The position numbers and the translations under genes were made by a program. From Elusimicrobium sp. An273 (GTDB lineage Bacteria; Elusimicrobiota; Elusimicrobia; Elusimicrobiales; Elusimicrobiaceae), in assembly GCF_002159705.1 (NCBI RefSeq), contig NZ_NFJD01000002.1, forward strand, positions 1-64,000: a stretch of 64,000 nt of DNA, written 5' to 3'. This document shows, piece after piece, positions 40,582 to 49,073 of the stretch (its first letter is position 1; every line of letters starts with the position of its first letter). Under the pieces are notes generated by a model. That model saw only the letters and a program-made list of their open reading frames with translations. It searched no databases and was not told the DNA's origin.

Positions 40582-41904
40582 TTATAACTGCGGATAGATT
40601 TTAATCGTTTTGCGTTGGCGGAAGGTGGGGTTGTAGACCGATTGAAACGCCGTCAGCAATTTTTGTTCCTGCAAGTCATAGGTGTAGGTGGTTTTTTTGT
40701 TGCGGTCGGTTTTGGTGCGGTTTTCCACAAAGGCATAGCCGTCTTCCGTCCACGAAGCGTGGCGGGTGGTAATCTGCAAAAACTTGGCCTGCGGATAATT
40801 TTCCAAGGCTTCCTGTAATTTAGAATACGGCAATTTGGAAGGCACTTGCAGCTGCCAAAGCATATGGTTGTTGGCGTCGGAAAGAGAAAGATGGGTAACG
40901 TATTCTTCAATGGCAAAATCGGCTATTTTTTGGCCATTGACGATAAAGGGAAACGTGCCTTTGCCCGGGTTGTGGTATGCTTCCACCAGATTTTTAAGAT
41001 AATAAGAAGGCGTGGCATAGGCAATGTCGGCCTCTTCCCCGGCGGTGCTGTAAATACTGCCGGTGTGAATGCCTACCAATTCATTTTTGGAATTTAACAC
41101 GGCGCTTCCGCATAAGCCGGGGCGCGCCATGCGTTCCAGCGGCATGGTGGTGCGAATGGAAAGCGGCGTGCAGGCAATAATTTCCCGGTTGGTTACGGCG
41201 GTGGGCACCGGGCCGGAAAAGCCTTTGGAAATTAAATTGATTTCATCGGTAATGTCTCCTAAGCGGTAGGGAAGCAGCAGCGGCTCGATTTCGGCCGGGA
41301 ATTTAACCAAGGCAATATCCAGCATGCTTTGCGGCGACACGGCCACCACTTCCACGGGCACTAACTTTTGCAAGCCGTTTTTATAGATGATTGCCGTGAA
41401 GGTTTTGTGCAGGGAGTATTTTTCCAGCGGATCTCCCGCAATGGCGTGGGCGGCAACTACCCCGTAGACTTCTTTTTTCCCATTATATTCAATGGAAAAC
41501 ACCGAACCGGAAAACAGATTGGAACGGACGCTCATGTCATTCGTTTCCCGGGATTGGAAAATATAGGCATCCGAAGGAATGGCATTGCTGGTGGCGGAAG
41601 CTTGGAGTTCAATGTTGGCCTTGCGCAGGGAATTCACTTCCTGCTGCAGTTCTTGCAATTTTTCCAAAATGGCGGCTTTTGTCATATTGGGAACTACGGG
41701 CGCCTGGCGGAGCGTGCCCGCTGCGGGAGCAACGATTTTAAGTTTGGGAAGAGAAGTTTCAAGCGGCACTTTTTTGAGGCCGGAAACGGATTTTTCCGTC
41801 GTTGCTTTCACGGTGGAAGTGATCATTTTTGACTTTCCCTGGGCCATCGCTGCCCCCGGAAAAGCAAACATAAAAATAAAAAGGGAAATAAAGATTTTTC
41901 TCAT
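40582..41904 (-). CDS. Exported trypsin-fold protein with a cysteine nucleophile
   Basis: A 440-residue protein with a signal peptide (MRKIFISLFIFMFAFPGAAM, cut before QGK). Residues about 75-100 form a short coiled coil (LEKLQELQQEVNSLRKANIE). The trypsin-like domain has the triad in order: VVAAHAIAG (His), SMLDIALVKFP (Asp), and PGLCGSAVLNSKNELVGIHT where Ser of GxSGGP is replaced by Cys. This resembles viral 3C cysteine proteases with a chymotrypsin fold, so activity is plausible. A C-terminal region of about 100 residues is unassigned. It has the leaderless start and the palindrome promoter at 41911-41952. Confidence 0.75.
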   Translation of the reverse strand: MRKIFISLFIFMFAFPGAAMAQGKSKMITSTVKATTEKSVSGLKKVPLETSLPKLKIVAPAAGTLRQAPVVPNMTKAAILEKLQELQQEVNSLRKANIELQASATSNAIPSDAYIFQSRETNDMSVRSNLFSGSVFSIEYNGKKEVYGVVAAHAIAGDPLEKYSLHKTFTAIIYKNGLQKLVPVEVVAVSPQSMLDIALVKFPAEIEPLLLPYRLGDITDEINLISKGFSGPVPTAVTNREIIACTPLSIRTTMPLERMARPGLCGSAVLNSKNELVGIHTGSIYSTAGEEADIAYATPSYYLKNLVEAYHNPGKGTFPFIVNGQKIADFAIEEYVTHLSLSDANNHMLWQLQVPSKLPYSKLQEALENYPQAKFLQITTRHASWTEDGYAFVENRTKTDRNKKTTYTYDLQEQKLLTAFQSVYNPTFRQRKTIKIYPQL

Positions 41905-41910
41905 ATTTAT

Positions 41911-41952
41911 ATCATAGCAAGCCCTTCGTGCGCAAACAAGGGTCAAAAGGCC
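41911..41952 (-). promoter_or_regulatory. Promoter with abutting palindrome (exported-protein class, site 3)
   Basis: Minus strand: GGCCTTTTGACCC (41940-41952), then -35 TTGTTT (41934-41939), 17-nt spacer, -10 TATGAT (41911-41916), then 6 nt to the ATG at 41904. It combines the palindrome class with the leaderless class. Confidence 0.75.
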
Positions 41953-41971
41953 TACTTTGAAGTAGGCCTTT
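41946..41971 (-). terminator. Terminator of the DUF1893 lipoprotein gene, overlapping the palindrome
   Basis: Arms AAAGGCCTACTT and AAGTAGGCCTTT with a 2-nt loop. It overlaps the operator-like palindrome of the following gene, so one sequence may serve both purposes. Confidence 0.65.
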
Positions 41972-41991
41972 ATAATAGGACGGGCTTGCGG

Positions 41992-42492
41992 TTATTTTCC
42001 GGTATAGTTCTGAGAAGTCAGTTCCTCAAATCCCGCTTTTAAAATCGGGAAAGCCTGCTGGGCGTCATCTAAGGGGCGGGCGGCCGTTTCCATGGGGCAG
42101 CTGCCGGTTTTGGAGCGGTTTAAAATATAGTCCACCTCTTTGTCGGCCGTGTAGGCAATGTGGTACTTTTTTAAGATCGGGATGGCCTCTTTGGAAAGCA
42201 TTCCCGTGTGCAAACTGGCTGCACCGCCGTAGGCAAGCAGCAAGGCCGACGCCCGCCCGGTTACCTTATCGTACATTTGGGCACCTTTTAAATTGCCGGT
42301 TTCCAGGTGTTTTAACAGCGGGCCTAAGCCGCGGCCGTTGTAGGTTTCAACGCGTCCGTCCGGAAAGACGGCCACCAAATCATGCCCTTTGGCAAGGGCC
42401 AGCAGTTCTTCCTGCGATACCGTGCGCTGAGAAACAGCACTGCAGGCGCAGAGTAATAAACAGCCGGTTAATAAGCTCATCAATTTTTGCAT
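41992..42492 (-). CDS. DUF1893-domain lipoprotein
   Basis: A 166-residue protein with a lipoprotein signal (LMSLLTGCLLLCACSA, lipobox LCAC). The mature part matches DUF1893: LAKGHDLVAVFPDGRVETYN, then GRASALLLAYGGAASLHTGM, then KYHIAYTADKEVDYILN and a late CPME. The Thermotoga member TM1506 was, from memory, reported to have a cytidine deaminase-like fold. Those members are cytoplasmic, so lipid anchoring in the envelope is unusual. The ATG at 42492 follows GGAGATCGCC. Confidence 0.8.
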   Translation of the reverse strand: MQKLMSLLTGCLLLCACSAVSQRTVSQEELLALAKGHDLVAVFPDGRVETYNGRGLGPLLKHLETGNLKGAQMYDKVTGRASALLLAYGGAASLHTGMLSKEAIPILKKYHIAYTADKEVDYILNRSKTGSCPMETAARPLDDAQQAFPILKAGFEELTSQNYTGK

Positions 42493-42612
42493 GGCGATCT
42501 CCTGTAGAAGCAGTATGTGTATAGTATAGAATATGGAGCCGGCTCCAGCGCAAGCATTTTTTTCGGCAAGTTTAAATTGCCCCAAAGCAGGGGCCACTGG
42601 GGTAAACCGTTT

Positions 42613-42642
42613 AAAAAAATACCCGCCTTGCGGGCGGGTATT
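42613..42642 (-). terminator. Terminator of ldh
   Basis: Arms AATACCCGCC and GGCGGGTATT (about 42619-42642) with an A-run on the left (minus T-run), 18 bp after the ldh stop. Confidence 0.85.
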
Positions 42643-42659
42643 GATAAGAGAAGAAAAAC

Positions 42660-43616
42660 TTAAATTTGGTTTTCTTCCAAGATTTTTTTAAGCGTGTCGG
42701 CCGATTTTTTAAGGGCGGACACTTCTTCTTCGTTTAACTGCAGAGGCACATGGGTTTCCACCCCTTGGCTGTTGACGATGGCCGGCAAGCTGAGCGCCAC
42801 GCCGCTGATGCCGTATTCCCCGTTCATCTGGGCAGAAATCGGCAGGATGGATTTTTCGTCGCGCACGATGGCTTCGCAAATGCGTTTGACGGACATGGCA
42901 ATCCCGTAATAGGTGGCTTTCTTGCGGGCGATGATTTCGTAGGCGCTGTTTTTGACATCTTCGGCAATTTTCCGGGTAGCTTCCTGGTGGTTGAAGTGCC
43001 CGCGCATTTCGCAGAATTTGTCCAGCTTAATGCCCGAGACGTTGGCGCAGCTCCAAGCGGCAATTTCGCTGTCGCCGTGCTCGCCGATGATAAAGGCGTG
43101 CACGCTGCGGCTGTCCACGTTTAAGTGCTGGCCCAAGTTGTATTTCAAGCGGGCGGTGTCAAGCACGGTGCCGGAGCCCAGCACGCGGTTGGGCGCGTAG
43201 CCGCTGAGCTTGAGGGCTACGGAAGTTAAAATATCCACCGGGTTGGCTACAATGAGCAAAATGCCTTTAAAATCCCGTTTGGTAATTTCGGGAATGATGG
43301 ACTTAAAGATAGCGATGTTCTTTTTGACCAAATCCAACCGGGTTTCGCCGGGTTTCTGGTTGGCGCCGGCGGTGATAATAATAAGGCCCGCGTCTTTTAA
43401 ATCATCATAATTGCCGGCATAAATTTCCATCGGTTTGGCAAACGGAATGCCGTGGCTGATGTCCAACGCTTCGCCTTCGGCGCGGGCTTGGTCGCTGTCA
43501 ATAAGCACCATTTCGGTAAACAGGCCGCTTTGCATTAAGCTAAAGGCCGAGGCCGCCCCTACAAATCCGCAGCCGATAATCCCCACTTTGTTAAAATTTA
43601 CGAAATTTTGTTCCAT
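42660..43616 (-). CDS. ldh: L-lactate dehydrogenase
   Basis: A 318-residue NAD-dependent enzyme reducing pyruvate to lactate. It has GIIGCGFVGAASAFSL, the specificity loop GANQKPGETR (Gln at the position that separates lactate from malate dehydrogenase), DTARLKYNL and the catalytic His in IGEHGDSE. A malate dehydrogenase would have Arg in place of that Gln. AAGGAGAA lies upstream of the ATG. It indicates lactate as a fermentation product. Confidence 0.93.
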   Translation of the reverse strand: MEQNFVNFNKVGIIGCGFVGAASAFSLMQSGLFTEMVLIDSDQARAEGEALDISHGIPFAKPMEIYAGNYDDLKDAGLIIITAGANQKPGETRLDLVKKNIAIFKSIIPEITKRDFKGILLIVANPVDILTSVALKLSGYAPNRVLGSGTVLDTARLKYNLGQHLNVDSRSVHAFIIGEHGDSEIAAWSCANVSGIKLDKFCEMRGHFNHQEATRKIAEDVKNSAYEIIARKKATYYGIAMSVKRICEAIVRDEKSILPISAQMNGEYGISGVALSLPAIVNSQGVETHVPLQLNEEEVSALKKSADTLKKILEENQI

Positions 43617-43675
43617 ACAATTCTCCTTACTCCATATATATTATTTTATCAAATATGGAACGTTCAAAATAGCAT

Positions 43676-43702
43676 AAAAAAGCCCCGTCATAAAACGGGG
43701 CT
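43676..43702 (-). terminator. Terminator of the frameshifted barrel gene
   Basis: Arms AGCCCCGT and ACGGGGCT (43681-43688, 43695-43702), with an A-run (minus T-run) to the left. Confidence 0.82.
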
Positions 43703-43709
43703 GAAGAGA

Positions 43710-44299
43710 TTAAAAATAAAAACGGCCGGCCAAGGCTGCGCTCAAGCCGGAACGGTCTGAAAGAACGGCTCCGTCTTTTGTGATTTTGGAGGAAAAGTTA
43801 TATTTCAGATCCAAGCCCAAGGCAAAGGCCTGCGTAAAGCGGTACTCTACCCCGCCGGTAATGTGCGGGAAAAATTTGCTGTCGCTTAAATCATCGAGCT
43901 CCGTATGGAGGTAGCTTAGCCCCAGGCCGAGCCAATAACTCCAGTTTTGCAGGCCCTTATTCCATTTATAATAGACGGTTACCGGGATGGCATAGGTTTC
44001 TTCCGTGGCGGTGCCCAGGCCGTGTAACTTCAGTTCATTTTCTCCGTAAAAATCCAGTCCGGCCTTGACGCCGATTTTGTTTTCCTCGGAAGAAGGCCAT
44101 TCGTGCAAAACTTCCAACGCAAAAATTCCGCCCGACTTGCTCAACTCTCTGTTATAGGCCGTAGCGTAGTCAAACAGGTCTTGCATCGTTTGGGGGTCAT
44201 TTTCGCCGTAACCCAACTTTACGGCAGCCCCCCAGTCTCCCGCCGCTGCGAAAGGGGCAAAACAAGATAAACAAAATAGGGTAAGAAGCAGTTTTTCAT
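43710..44299 (-). pseudogene. Outer-membrane beta-barrel protein, frameshifted directly after the start codon
   Basis: The ATG at 44299 has an ideal GGAGG site 8 bp upstream, but its frame stops after 26 codons. One base further the other frame reads EKLLLTLFCLSCFAPFAAAG, a perfect signal peptide, and runs on as a barrel of about 190 residues ending in ALAGRFYF with terminal Phe. The run of five A after ATG would need six to join the two. So there is a one-base deletion, a sequence error, or a slippage switch. The mature part (KLGYGENDPQTMQDL, GLGLSYLHTELDDL) looks like an OmpW/OprF-type small barrel. Confidence 0.7.
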
Positions 44300-44441
44300 G
44301 GGGATATCCTCCGGTTAAATATAGCGTTATGATAGCGGCTTTGAAAGCGAAAATCAATATCTTGGAAATATCGTCCAGCGGGCAAGGCAGGCTGGATAAT
44401 TGCTATAATTAAAAAGTAAATTAAAGAGAAAAGAGGTAGAG

Positions 44442-45023
44442 ATGTTTACAAGTAATTTTAATCCGTGGCACCATGTGTCTCCCGGCGACAAAAGAACCCT
44501 GCCGGACGTGGTAAACGGCGTTATTGAAATTCCCAAAGGCACGCGCGCCAAATACGAATTGGACAAAGAAAGCGGCCTTTTGCGCTTAGACCGCGTGTTG
44601 TATTCTTCCGTGTATTATCCCGCCAACTATGGTTTTATCCCCCGCACGTACGGGGCGGACAGAGACCCGCTGGATATCTTGATTCTTTCCCAGGCCGAAG
44701 TCGTGCCGCTGTGCATTGTGCCGGCGCGCATTATTGGCGTAATGCGCATGTTGGACAACGGCGAGGCCGACGATAAAATCATCGGCGTGGCGCAGGGCGA
44801 CCCGAACGTCAGCCACTATACGGATATTTCCCAGCTGCCGGAACATTTGGTTTCGGAAACGATGAGCTTTTTTGAAGATTATAAAAAATTGGAAAATAAG
44901 AGCGTCGTGGTGGAAAAAATCTTTGACAAGAAAACAGCCGTTAAAATTTTGCAGGAAGCGTTTATCGCGTATGAAGAAAAATTTGTTACGTACAGCAATT
45001 TTTCCCACTACTGCGAAAAGTAA
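44442..45023 (+). CDS. ppa: Inorganic pyrophosphatase, family I
   Basis: A 193-residue cytoplasmic enzyme hydrolysing pyrophosphate. Motifs: [29 protein letters not shown], and the metal-binding DPLDILIL. A further loop [12 protein letters not shown] follows, as in the family. GAGG lies upstream of the ATG. A terminator follows closely. Confidence 0.97.
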   Translation: MFTSNFNPWHHVSPGDKRTLPDVVNGVIEIPKGTRAKYELDKESGLLRLDRVLYSSVYYPANYGFIPRTYGADRDPLDILILSQAEVVPLCIVPARIIGVMRMLDNGEADDKIIGVAQGDPNVSHYTDISQLPEHLVSETMSFFEDYKKLENKSVVVEKIFDKKTAVKILQEAFIAYEEKFVTYSNFSHYCEK

Positions 45024-45040
45024 TCTTGTCCGGTATTTTA

Positions 45041-45067
45041 AAAAGCTCCCCGTTCGGGGAGCTTTTT
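45041..45067 (+). terminator. Terminator of ppa
   Basis: Arms AAAAGCTCCCCG and CGGGGAGCTTTT (45041-45066) followed by T residues, 18 bp after the stop. Confidence 0.9.
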
Positions 45068-45088
45068 TTATGCGCGTAAAGTGCAGTT

Positions 45089-45403
45089 TTACGGAAGGCC
45101 GGGGAAAAAATCCACCATTTGAATGGTAAAATCCGGCGAGAATTCCACATATTGAATTGTAAAGTCCGGCATAAATTCCACAAATTGCCATTCCCCGCAT
45201 TTGTTGGGTGAGAAAACAGTGTTTTGTACCCGCAAGTCCGGCCGGAAGGGAACTTTTTGGACGGTAAAGTCGGCCATAAATTCCACTACCTGCACCCGTC
45301 CATATAGGGGAATGCCGTTATAGGTGCAGTCGTCCGCAATTTCCCCCGCGCCGGCCAGCGCAGCACATGCCAACAGGGTCATGGTTAATATATATTTTTT
45401 CAT
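45089..45403 (-). CDS. Small exported repeat protein (septoil-knot/DUF6150-like)
   Basis: A 104-residue protein with signal peptide (MKKYILTMTLLACAALAGAG). The mature part is built of a short repeat of about 11 residues, VEFxPDFTIQxV, seen at least five times (VVEFMADFTVQKV, FVEFMPDFTIQYV, EFSPDFTIQMV) with CGEWQ in between. From memory this matches the 'septoil knot' family. Single Cys residues near both ends of the mature region could pair. An AGGAA site lies upstream of the ATG. Function unknown. Confidence 0.7.
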   Translation of the reverse strand: MKKYILTMTLLACAALAGAGEIADDCTYNGIPLYGRVQVVEFMADFTVQKVPFRPDLRVQNTVFSPNKCGEWQFVEFMPDFTIQYVEFSPDFTIQMVDFFPGLP

Positions 45404-45513
45404 AGGGATTCCTGCTTAGTATGATAGCAAGAAAAAAGTATTTTTGCCACTTGCTTTAGCAAAAATCGCACGTAACGCTTCGGTGCAACCGCTGTTAAAC
45501 AAAAGGTAAAATT

Positions 45514-45960
45514 TCAGCGGGAAAACGTAACCGTTACCGTATTGTTGCCCAACATCTGCACCCATTGCTGCGGGTTTTGCACCGTGCCGATGCGGGTGTA
45601 GCGGTAGCTGGAAGGAAAATCTTTGTAAAAAAGCACTAAACAATCGTTTCCAAACAGCATTAAATCCCCCGCTTTAATGTGCCCGGCCGTTTTGGGTTGG
45701 GCCGGCAGCGGGCGGGAAAGATAATGATATTTTTCGTTGTTGTTTAAATCATTCATCGTAACCGTCAGCGGCGTGCTCTCGGCAAAGGCGCGTGCGGTGG
45801 GATTGTCCGCCAAAATGACGGGAAAAGATTTTTGGTTAATCAGGAGGTTCATAGTCAAGGCGTTTTGCGGTTTCGCGTCAAGCGTGTTGCTTTCTGCCTG
45901 CCAAGCCAAGCAGGCAGAAAGCAAAAGAATAACGGCCGACAAACTGCTCAAAAAACGCAT
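45514..45960 (-). CDS. Cyclophilin-like fold lipoprotein
   Basis: A 148-residue protein with a lipobox (LLLSAC). The mature part matches the cyclophilin-like domain: LINQKSFPVILADNPTARAF, LTVTMNDLNNNEKY, AGDLMLFGNDCLVLFYK, SYRYTRIGTV. Such proteins are common in gut bacteria next to oxidoreductases or hydrolases; activity is unknown. It begins 9 bp after the hydrolase stop codon on the same strand, so both are likely one transcript. The ribosome site is weak. Confidence 0.85.
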   Translation of the reverse strand: MRFLSSLSAVILLLSACLAWQAESNTLDAKPQNALTMNLLINQKSFPVILADNPTARAFAESTPLTVTMNDLNNNEKYHYLSRPLPAQPKTAGHIKAGDLMLFGNDCLVLFYKDFPSSYRYTRIGTVQNPQQWVQMLGNNTVTVTFSR

Positions 45961-45969
45961 ATCCGTTTT

Positions 45970-46992
45970 CTACTTTAAGTTGTCCTTAAAGAATTTTTCT
46001 ATTTTATCAAACGGGATTTTTTGCAGGTTGTCGTACAGATCCACGTGCGTAGCCCCCGGGATGATGAGGAGTTCTTTATTGTCCCCCGTCAGCTTTTTAA
46101 ACGCGTCTTCGCTAAAGTAGCGGCTGTGGGCTTTTTCGCCGTGGATCATGAGCACCGCACTGCGGATTTCATTGCTGTAGGCCAGAATGGGCAGGTTCAT
46201 TAAAGACAGGGTGGAGGTCATCGTCCAGTTGCCGTTGGAATTGATGGAGCGTTTATGAAAGCCGCGCGGCGTTTTGTAATAATGCCAATAGTCCTGCACA
46301 AACCAAGGCTCTTGGCCGGTTAATTTTTCGGGCAGGCCGGGCTGAGGTGCATACGTGCCGGACTCAAAATCCCGGGTGCGCTGGGCATTTAGCTGTTCTT
46401 TTTGGGCGTAGCGGGCGTCGGCGTCCATGGCGTCAAAATAGCCCTTGGCGGAAACGCGCGTCATATCGTACATCGTAGACGTAACGGTAGCCTTGATGCG
46501 GGTGTCCATGGCGGCGGCGTTGATGGCAAACCCACCAAAGCCGCAAATTCCCAAAATCCCGATCTGCTGCGGATTGACGTTTTTCTGCGTGCTTAAAAAA
46601 TCTACCGCGGCGCTGAAATCTTCGGTGTTGATGTCCGGCGAAGCAATGTTGCGGGGCTTGCCGGAGCTTTCCCCCGTGTAAGAAGGGTCAAACGCCAAGG
46701 TGATAAATCCGCGCTGGGCCAAGGTTTGGGCATACAGGCCGGAAGCTTGCTCCTTCACGGCGCCAAACGGGCCCGATAGGGCGATAGCGGGCAATTTTTC
46801 CCCTTTTTTAATGGATTTAGGGGCGTATAAGTCCCCTGCTAATTTGATGCCAAAGCGGTTTTTAAAAGAAACTTTTTTTACCGTTACCAAGTCGCTTTTG
46901 GCGAAAGTTTTATCCCATGTTTTTGCATTTACCATCGTATTTCCTCCCAAAAAACAAAGTACAGGCAAGAGCCCAATGAGTATTTTTTTCAT
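45970..46992 (-). CDS. Exported alpha/beta hydrolase (dienelactone-hydrolase-like)
   Basis: A 340-residue protein with signal peptide (MKKILIGLLPVLCFLGGNTM). The alpha/beta hydrolase core shows the oxyanion region ALSGPFGAVKEQ, the nucleophile elbow GICGFGGFA with Cys as nucleophile (as in dienelactone hydrolases), Asp near AVLMIHGEKAHS, and His in PGATHVDLYD. Substrate unknown. A promoter TTGACT-17-TACAAT can be seen upstream and GGAGG precedes the ATG. Closely related genes are frequently next to cyclophilin-like genes, as here. Confidence 0.85.
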   Translation of the reverse strand: MKKILIGLLPVLCFLGGNTMVNAKTWDKTFAKSDLVTVKKVSFKNRFGIKLAGDLYAPKSIKKGEKLPAIALSGPFGAVKEQASGLYAQTLAQRGFITLAFDPSYTGESSGKPRNIASPDINTEDFSAAVDFLSTQKNVNPQQIGILGICGFGGFAINAAAMDTRIKATVTSTMYDMTRVSAKGYFDAMDADARYAQKEQLNAQRTRDFESGTYAPQPGLPEKLTGQEPWFVQDYWHYYKTPRGFHKRSINSNGNWTMTSTLSLMNLPILAYSNEIRSAVLMIHGEKAHSRYFSEDAFKKLTGDNKELLIIPGATHVDLYDNLQKIPFDKIEKFFKDNLK

Positions 46993-47196
46993 AGGTATCC
47001 TCCATGTAAGTATATTGTAAATGCTGGAGTTAACTCTAAGTCAAGGGTTTTTATGGGGCATTTTTGTACGGGGTAATGCGGCAGAATGGCGGAAGATAAA
47101 AATGACAGACAGATTTTTCCGGGTGTGAGACTTTGTAAGGAGACGGGGTCTTTCTCAAAACATATACTGGTATTGTGAAAACCGCCCTATCCCCCC

Positions 47197-47300
47197 CATT
47201 AATTTTCCAAAATCCACGCTGATTTGATTGCACGCTTTTTCCTCCGTCGCATCGCGATTTTTCATCTATGACCACCGGTGTCATACCATGCTTTTTAGAT
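47197..47300 (-). pseudogene. Decayed peptide-coding remnant, copy A
   Basis: Minus-strand reading gives DEKSRCDGGK, then after a one-base frameshift KACNQISVDFG, which aligns without gaps to remnant B at 48695-48844 (KSVCNKGKACKHISVDFG). DNA similarity is clear over about 75 bp (47197-47273 against 48691-48768, direct orientation). The rest of the 387-bp gap upstream of the hydrolase gene at 47380 shows no other gene. Confidence 0.6.
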
Positions 47301-47379
47301 ATGCTAAATATGTAAAAATATAAAATTTGTTACAATAAAAATGCATTGGTGAAAATTAGGTAGAGGGGCTAGGGTAACC

Positions 47380-48717
47380 ATGAAAAAAATTATTATAAGC
47401 TGTTTGTTTATCCTATCTTGCTATGTAGGTTTGCATGCGCAATCTACAGGAGAGATTTTAACCTTTCCCCCTAGTCCGGAAAAGGGGTTTTTCTGGGGCT
47501 ATGCACTCTACCTGCCCAAAACCATGAATACCTCTCACAAATTGCCCATTCTGCTGATTATGACCGATTGCGGAGTAACAGACTCTATTCAAGAAACAGA
47601 AGAAAAAACGCTGTTTCGTTTGCGCCATGAACTCAGCGAATATCCTATCGCCGATGAACTGGGTGTGCCTTTAGTCATGCCTATCGTGCAACGGCCGGAA
47701 GATTTCTATACGCATGCGTTAAGCCGGGCCGTATTTACATCGCAAGAAGAACCATTTAAGCGGCTGGATTTACAAGTATTAAATATGCTCCGGGATGCGC
47801 GTCAACAATTAAGTAAACGCCATATTCATACAAAAAATAAATTTTTAGTAACGGGATTTTCAGCAGCGGGCGTATTTGCCTGGCGTTGGGCCATGCTCCA
47901 TCCCGAATACGTCCTTGCATTGGCCACCGGCGGAGCATTGTACCATATGCTGCCGATTGAAGAATTAAACGCAGAGCGTTTAATCTATCCCGTTGGGGTA
48001 GCCGATATGCAAGAATATACCGGGAGAAAATTTAATAAAAAAGCGTGGTCAAAAATTCCGATTTTATCTACCAATGGAGAAATGGACGATAACGACACTT
48101 TCTTATATGAAGAGTGTTTTGCAGAAAAAGTAGAACGTCCTGTGCTGCAAAAAGTGTTACCCGGAAAAGACGTTTTTGAACGCCGGGCACAATCTTTGCA
48201 ATTATTAGCTAAACTAGCCCCCAATGTACAAACACATCTATATCCTTGGCTGGGGCATGAACCTGTTACCCAAGACGTCATCGCATTTTTTAGACAATAC
48301 GTTCCCGCTCCTGCATTTCAACTGACAGATACGTCTGATCGGAAACCGGATTTCCCCGTTAATATCGTTAAAGCCATGTGGGGAAACGACCCACAGATTC
48401 CCGAAATATACAAACAATGGATCGCAGAGAATGATTTCGTATTACTAACCTCCGCTTCGCATCCATATTGGGTATACAATCAATATGCCGAAATAATTAT
48501 CTCCTGCAACGGTGAAAAAATAATTCAGTCCCAAAAGGCTGGAAGTTTTTCGGATGGGGAAAAAACTTTTATATCATTTAAATTTACCCCAAGTGACTGG
48601 GAAAATTTAATAAAGAAAAAAGGATGTAAATTTAGTATTCATGCTTTACATCCGCAATTTTTACATATCCCAGATACGCTGACCGTTCCTCCATTCAATT
48701 CCCAAAATCTACGCTGA
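47380..48717 (+). CDS. Exported alpha/beta hydrolase, AT-rich, possibly acquired
   Basis: A 445-residue protein with signal peptide (MKKIIISCLFILSCYVGLHA). The hydrolase domain carries GFSAAGVFAW (nucleophile Ser), an acidic NGEMDDNDTF, and His in YPWLGHEP. The last ~110 residues form an extra domain (ISCNGEKIIQSQKAGSF and SIHALHPQF). It could be an esterase or polysaccharide-side-chain enzyme. The gene is visibly richer in A/T-ending codons than its neighbours and is flanked by direct repeats; its last 7 codons lie in repeat B. These are signs of transfer or rearrangement. GAGGGGC is a weak ribosome site. Confidence 0.75.
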   Translation: MKKIIISCLFILSCYVGLHAQSTGEILTFPPSPEKGFFWGYALYLPKTMNTSHKLPILLIMTDCGVTDSIQETEEKTLFRLRHELSEYPIADELGVPLVMPIVQRPEDFYTHALSRAVFTSQEEPFKRLDLQVLNMLRDARQQLSKRHIHTKNKFLVTGFSAAGVFAWRWAMLHPEYVLALATGGALYHMLPIEELNAERLIYPVGVADMQEYTGRKFNKKAWSKIPILSTNGEMDDNDTFLYEECFAEKVERPVLQKVLPGKDVFERRAQSLQLLAKLAPNVQTHLYPWLGHEPVTQDVIAFFRQYVPAPAFQLTDTSDRKPDFPVNIVKAMWGNDPQIPEIYKQWIAENDFVLLTSASHPYWVYNQYAEIIISCNGEKIIQSQKAGSFSDGEKTFISFKFTPSDWENLIKKKGCKFSIHALHPQFLHIPDTLTVPPFNSQNLR

Positions 48718-48844
48718 TGTGCTTGCACGCTTTGCCCTTATTGCATACCGATTTTTTGTCCATGCCCAACAGTTCCAGGCCCTGCTTGGGCAGGTTCATA
48801 ACGGCGCGGTGTAATGTTAGCATTAAAGAAAAGGAGGCTTCCCC
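48695..48844 (-). pseudogene. Peptide-coding remnant, copy B (or small gene)
   Basis: An open 49-codon stretch after an in-frame TAG ends HISVDFGN. It has an internal ATG giving a 42-residue peptide with two Cys (VCNKGKAC) and no strong ribosome site. Its similarity to copy A and lack of start signals favour a C-terminal gene remnant. It overlaps the 3' end of the hydrolase gene on the opposite strand. From here to the tRNA-Ser terminator (about 48850-49070) I see no gene. Confidence 0.5.
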
Positions 48845-49073
48845 CTATGCCGGACACGCGGATACATAGGTCACGGAAGAACATTAATTATACCCTTCTA
48901 TCTTGTGTAAGAAATCCCCTGCCGAAAAAATTACAAATATGGAAAAGGTCAAAAAATGTGTTTCCAAACTGCCCGGGACAATAAAAAACAGGGTGCCTCA
49001 CTTTTTTGGGGAAAATACCTTTAAACCCTTGAAATAAATTGACATGTTTCCTAACGTAAAAAGAGCAAAAAAG

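Noticed and set aside
42660-43616. Malate dehydrogenase
   Set aside because: The specificity loop has Gln (GANQKPGETR), which indicates lactate dehydrogenase.
45416-45643. A 75-codon minus-strand gene overlapping the cyclophilin-like gene
   Set aside because: It is an alternate frame over the 3' end of 45514-45960, without ribosome site or protein-like composition.
47051-47284. A 77-codon minus-strand gene
   Set aside because: The frame covers remnant A only partly and diverges from remnant B after a one-base shift; it looks like a decayed segment rather than a gene.
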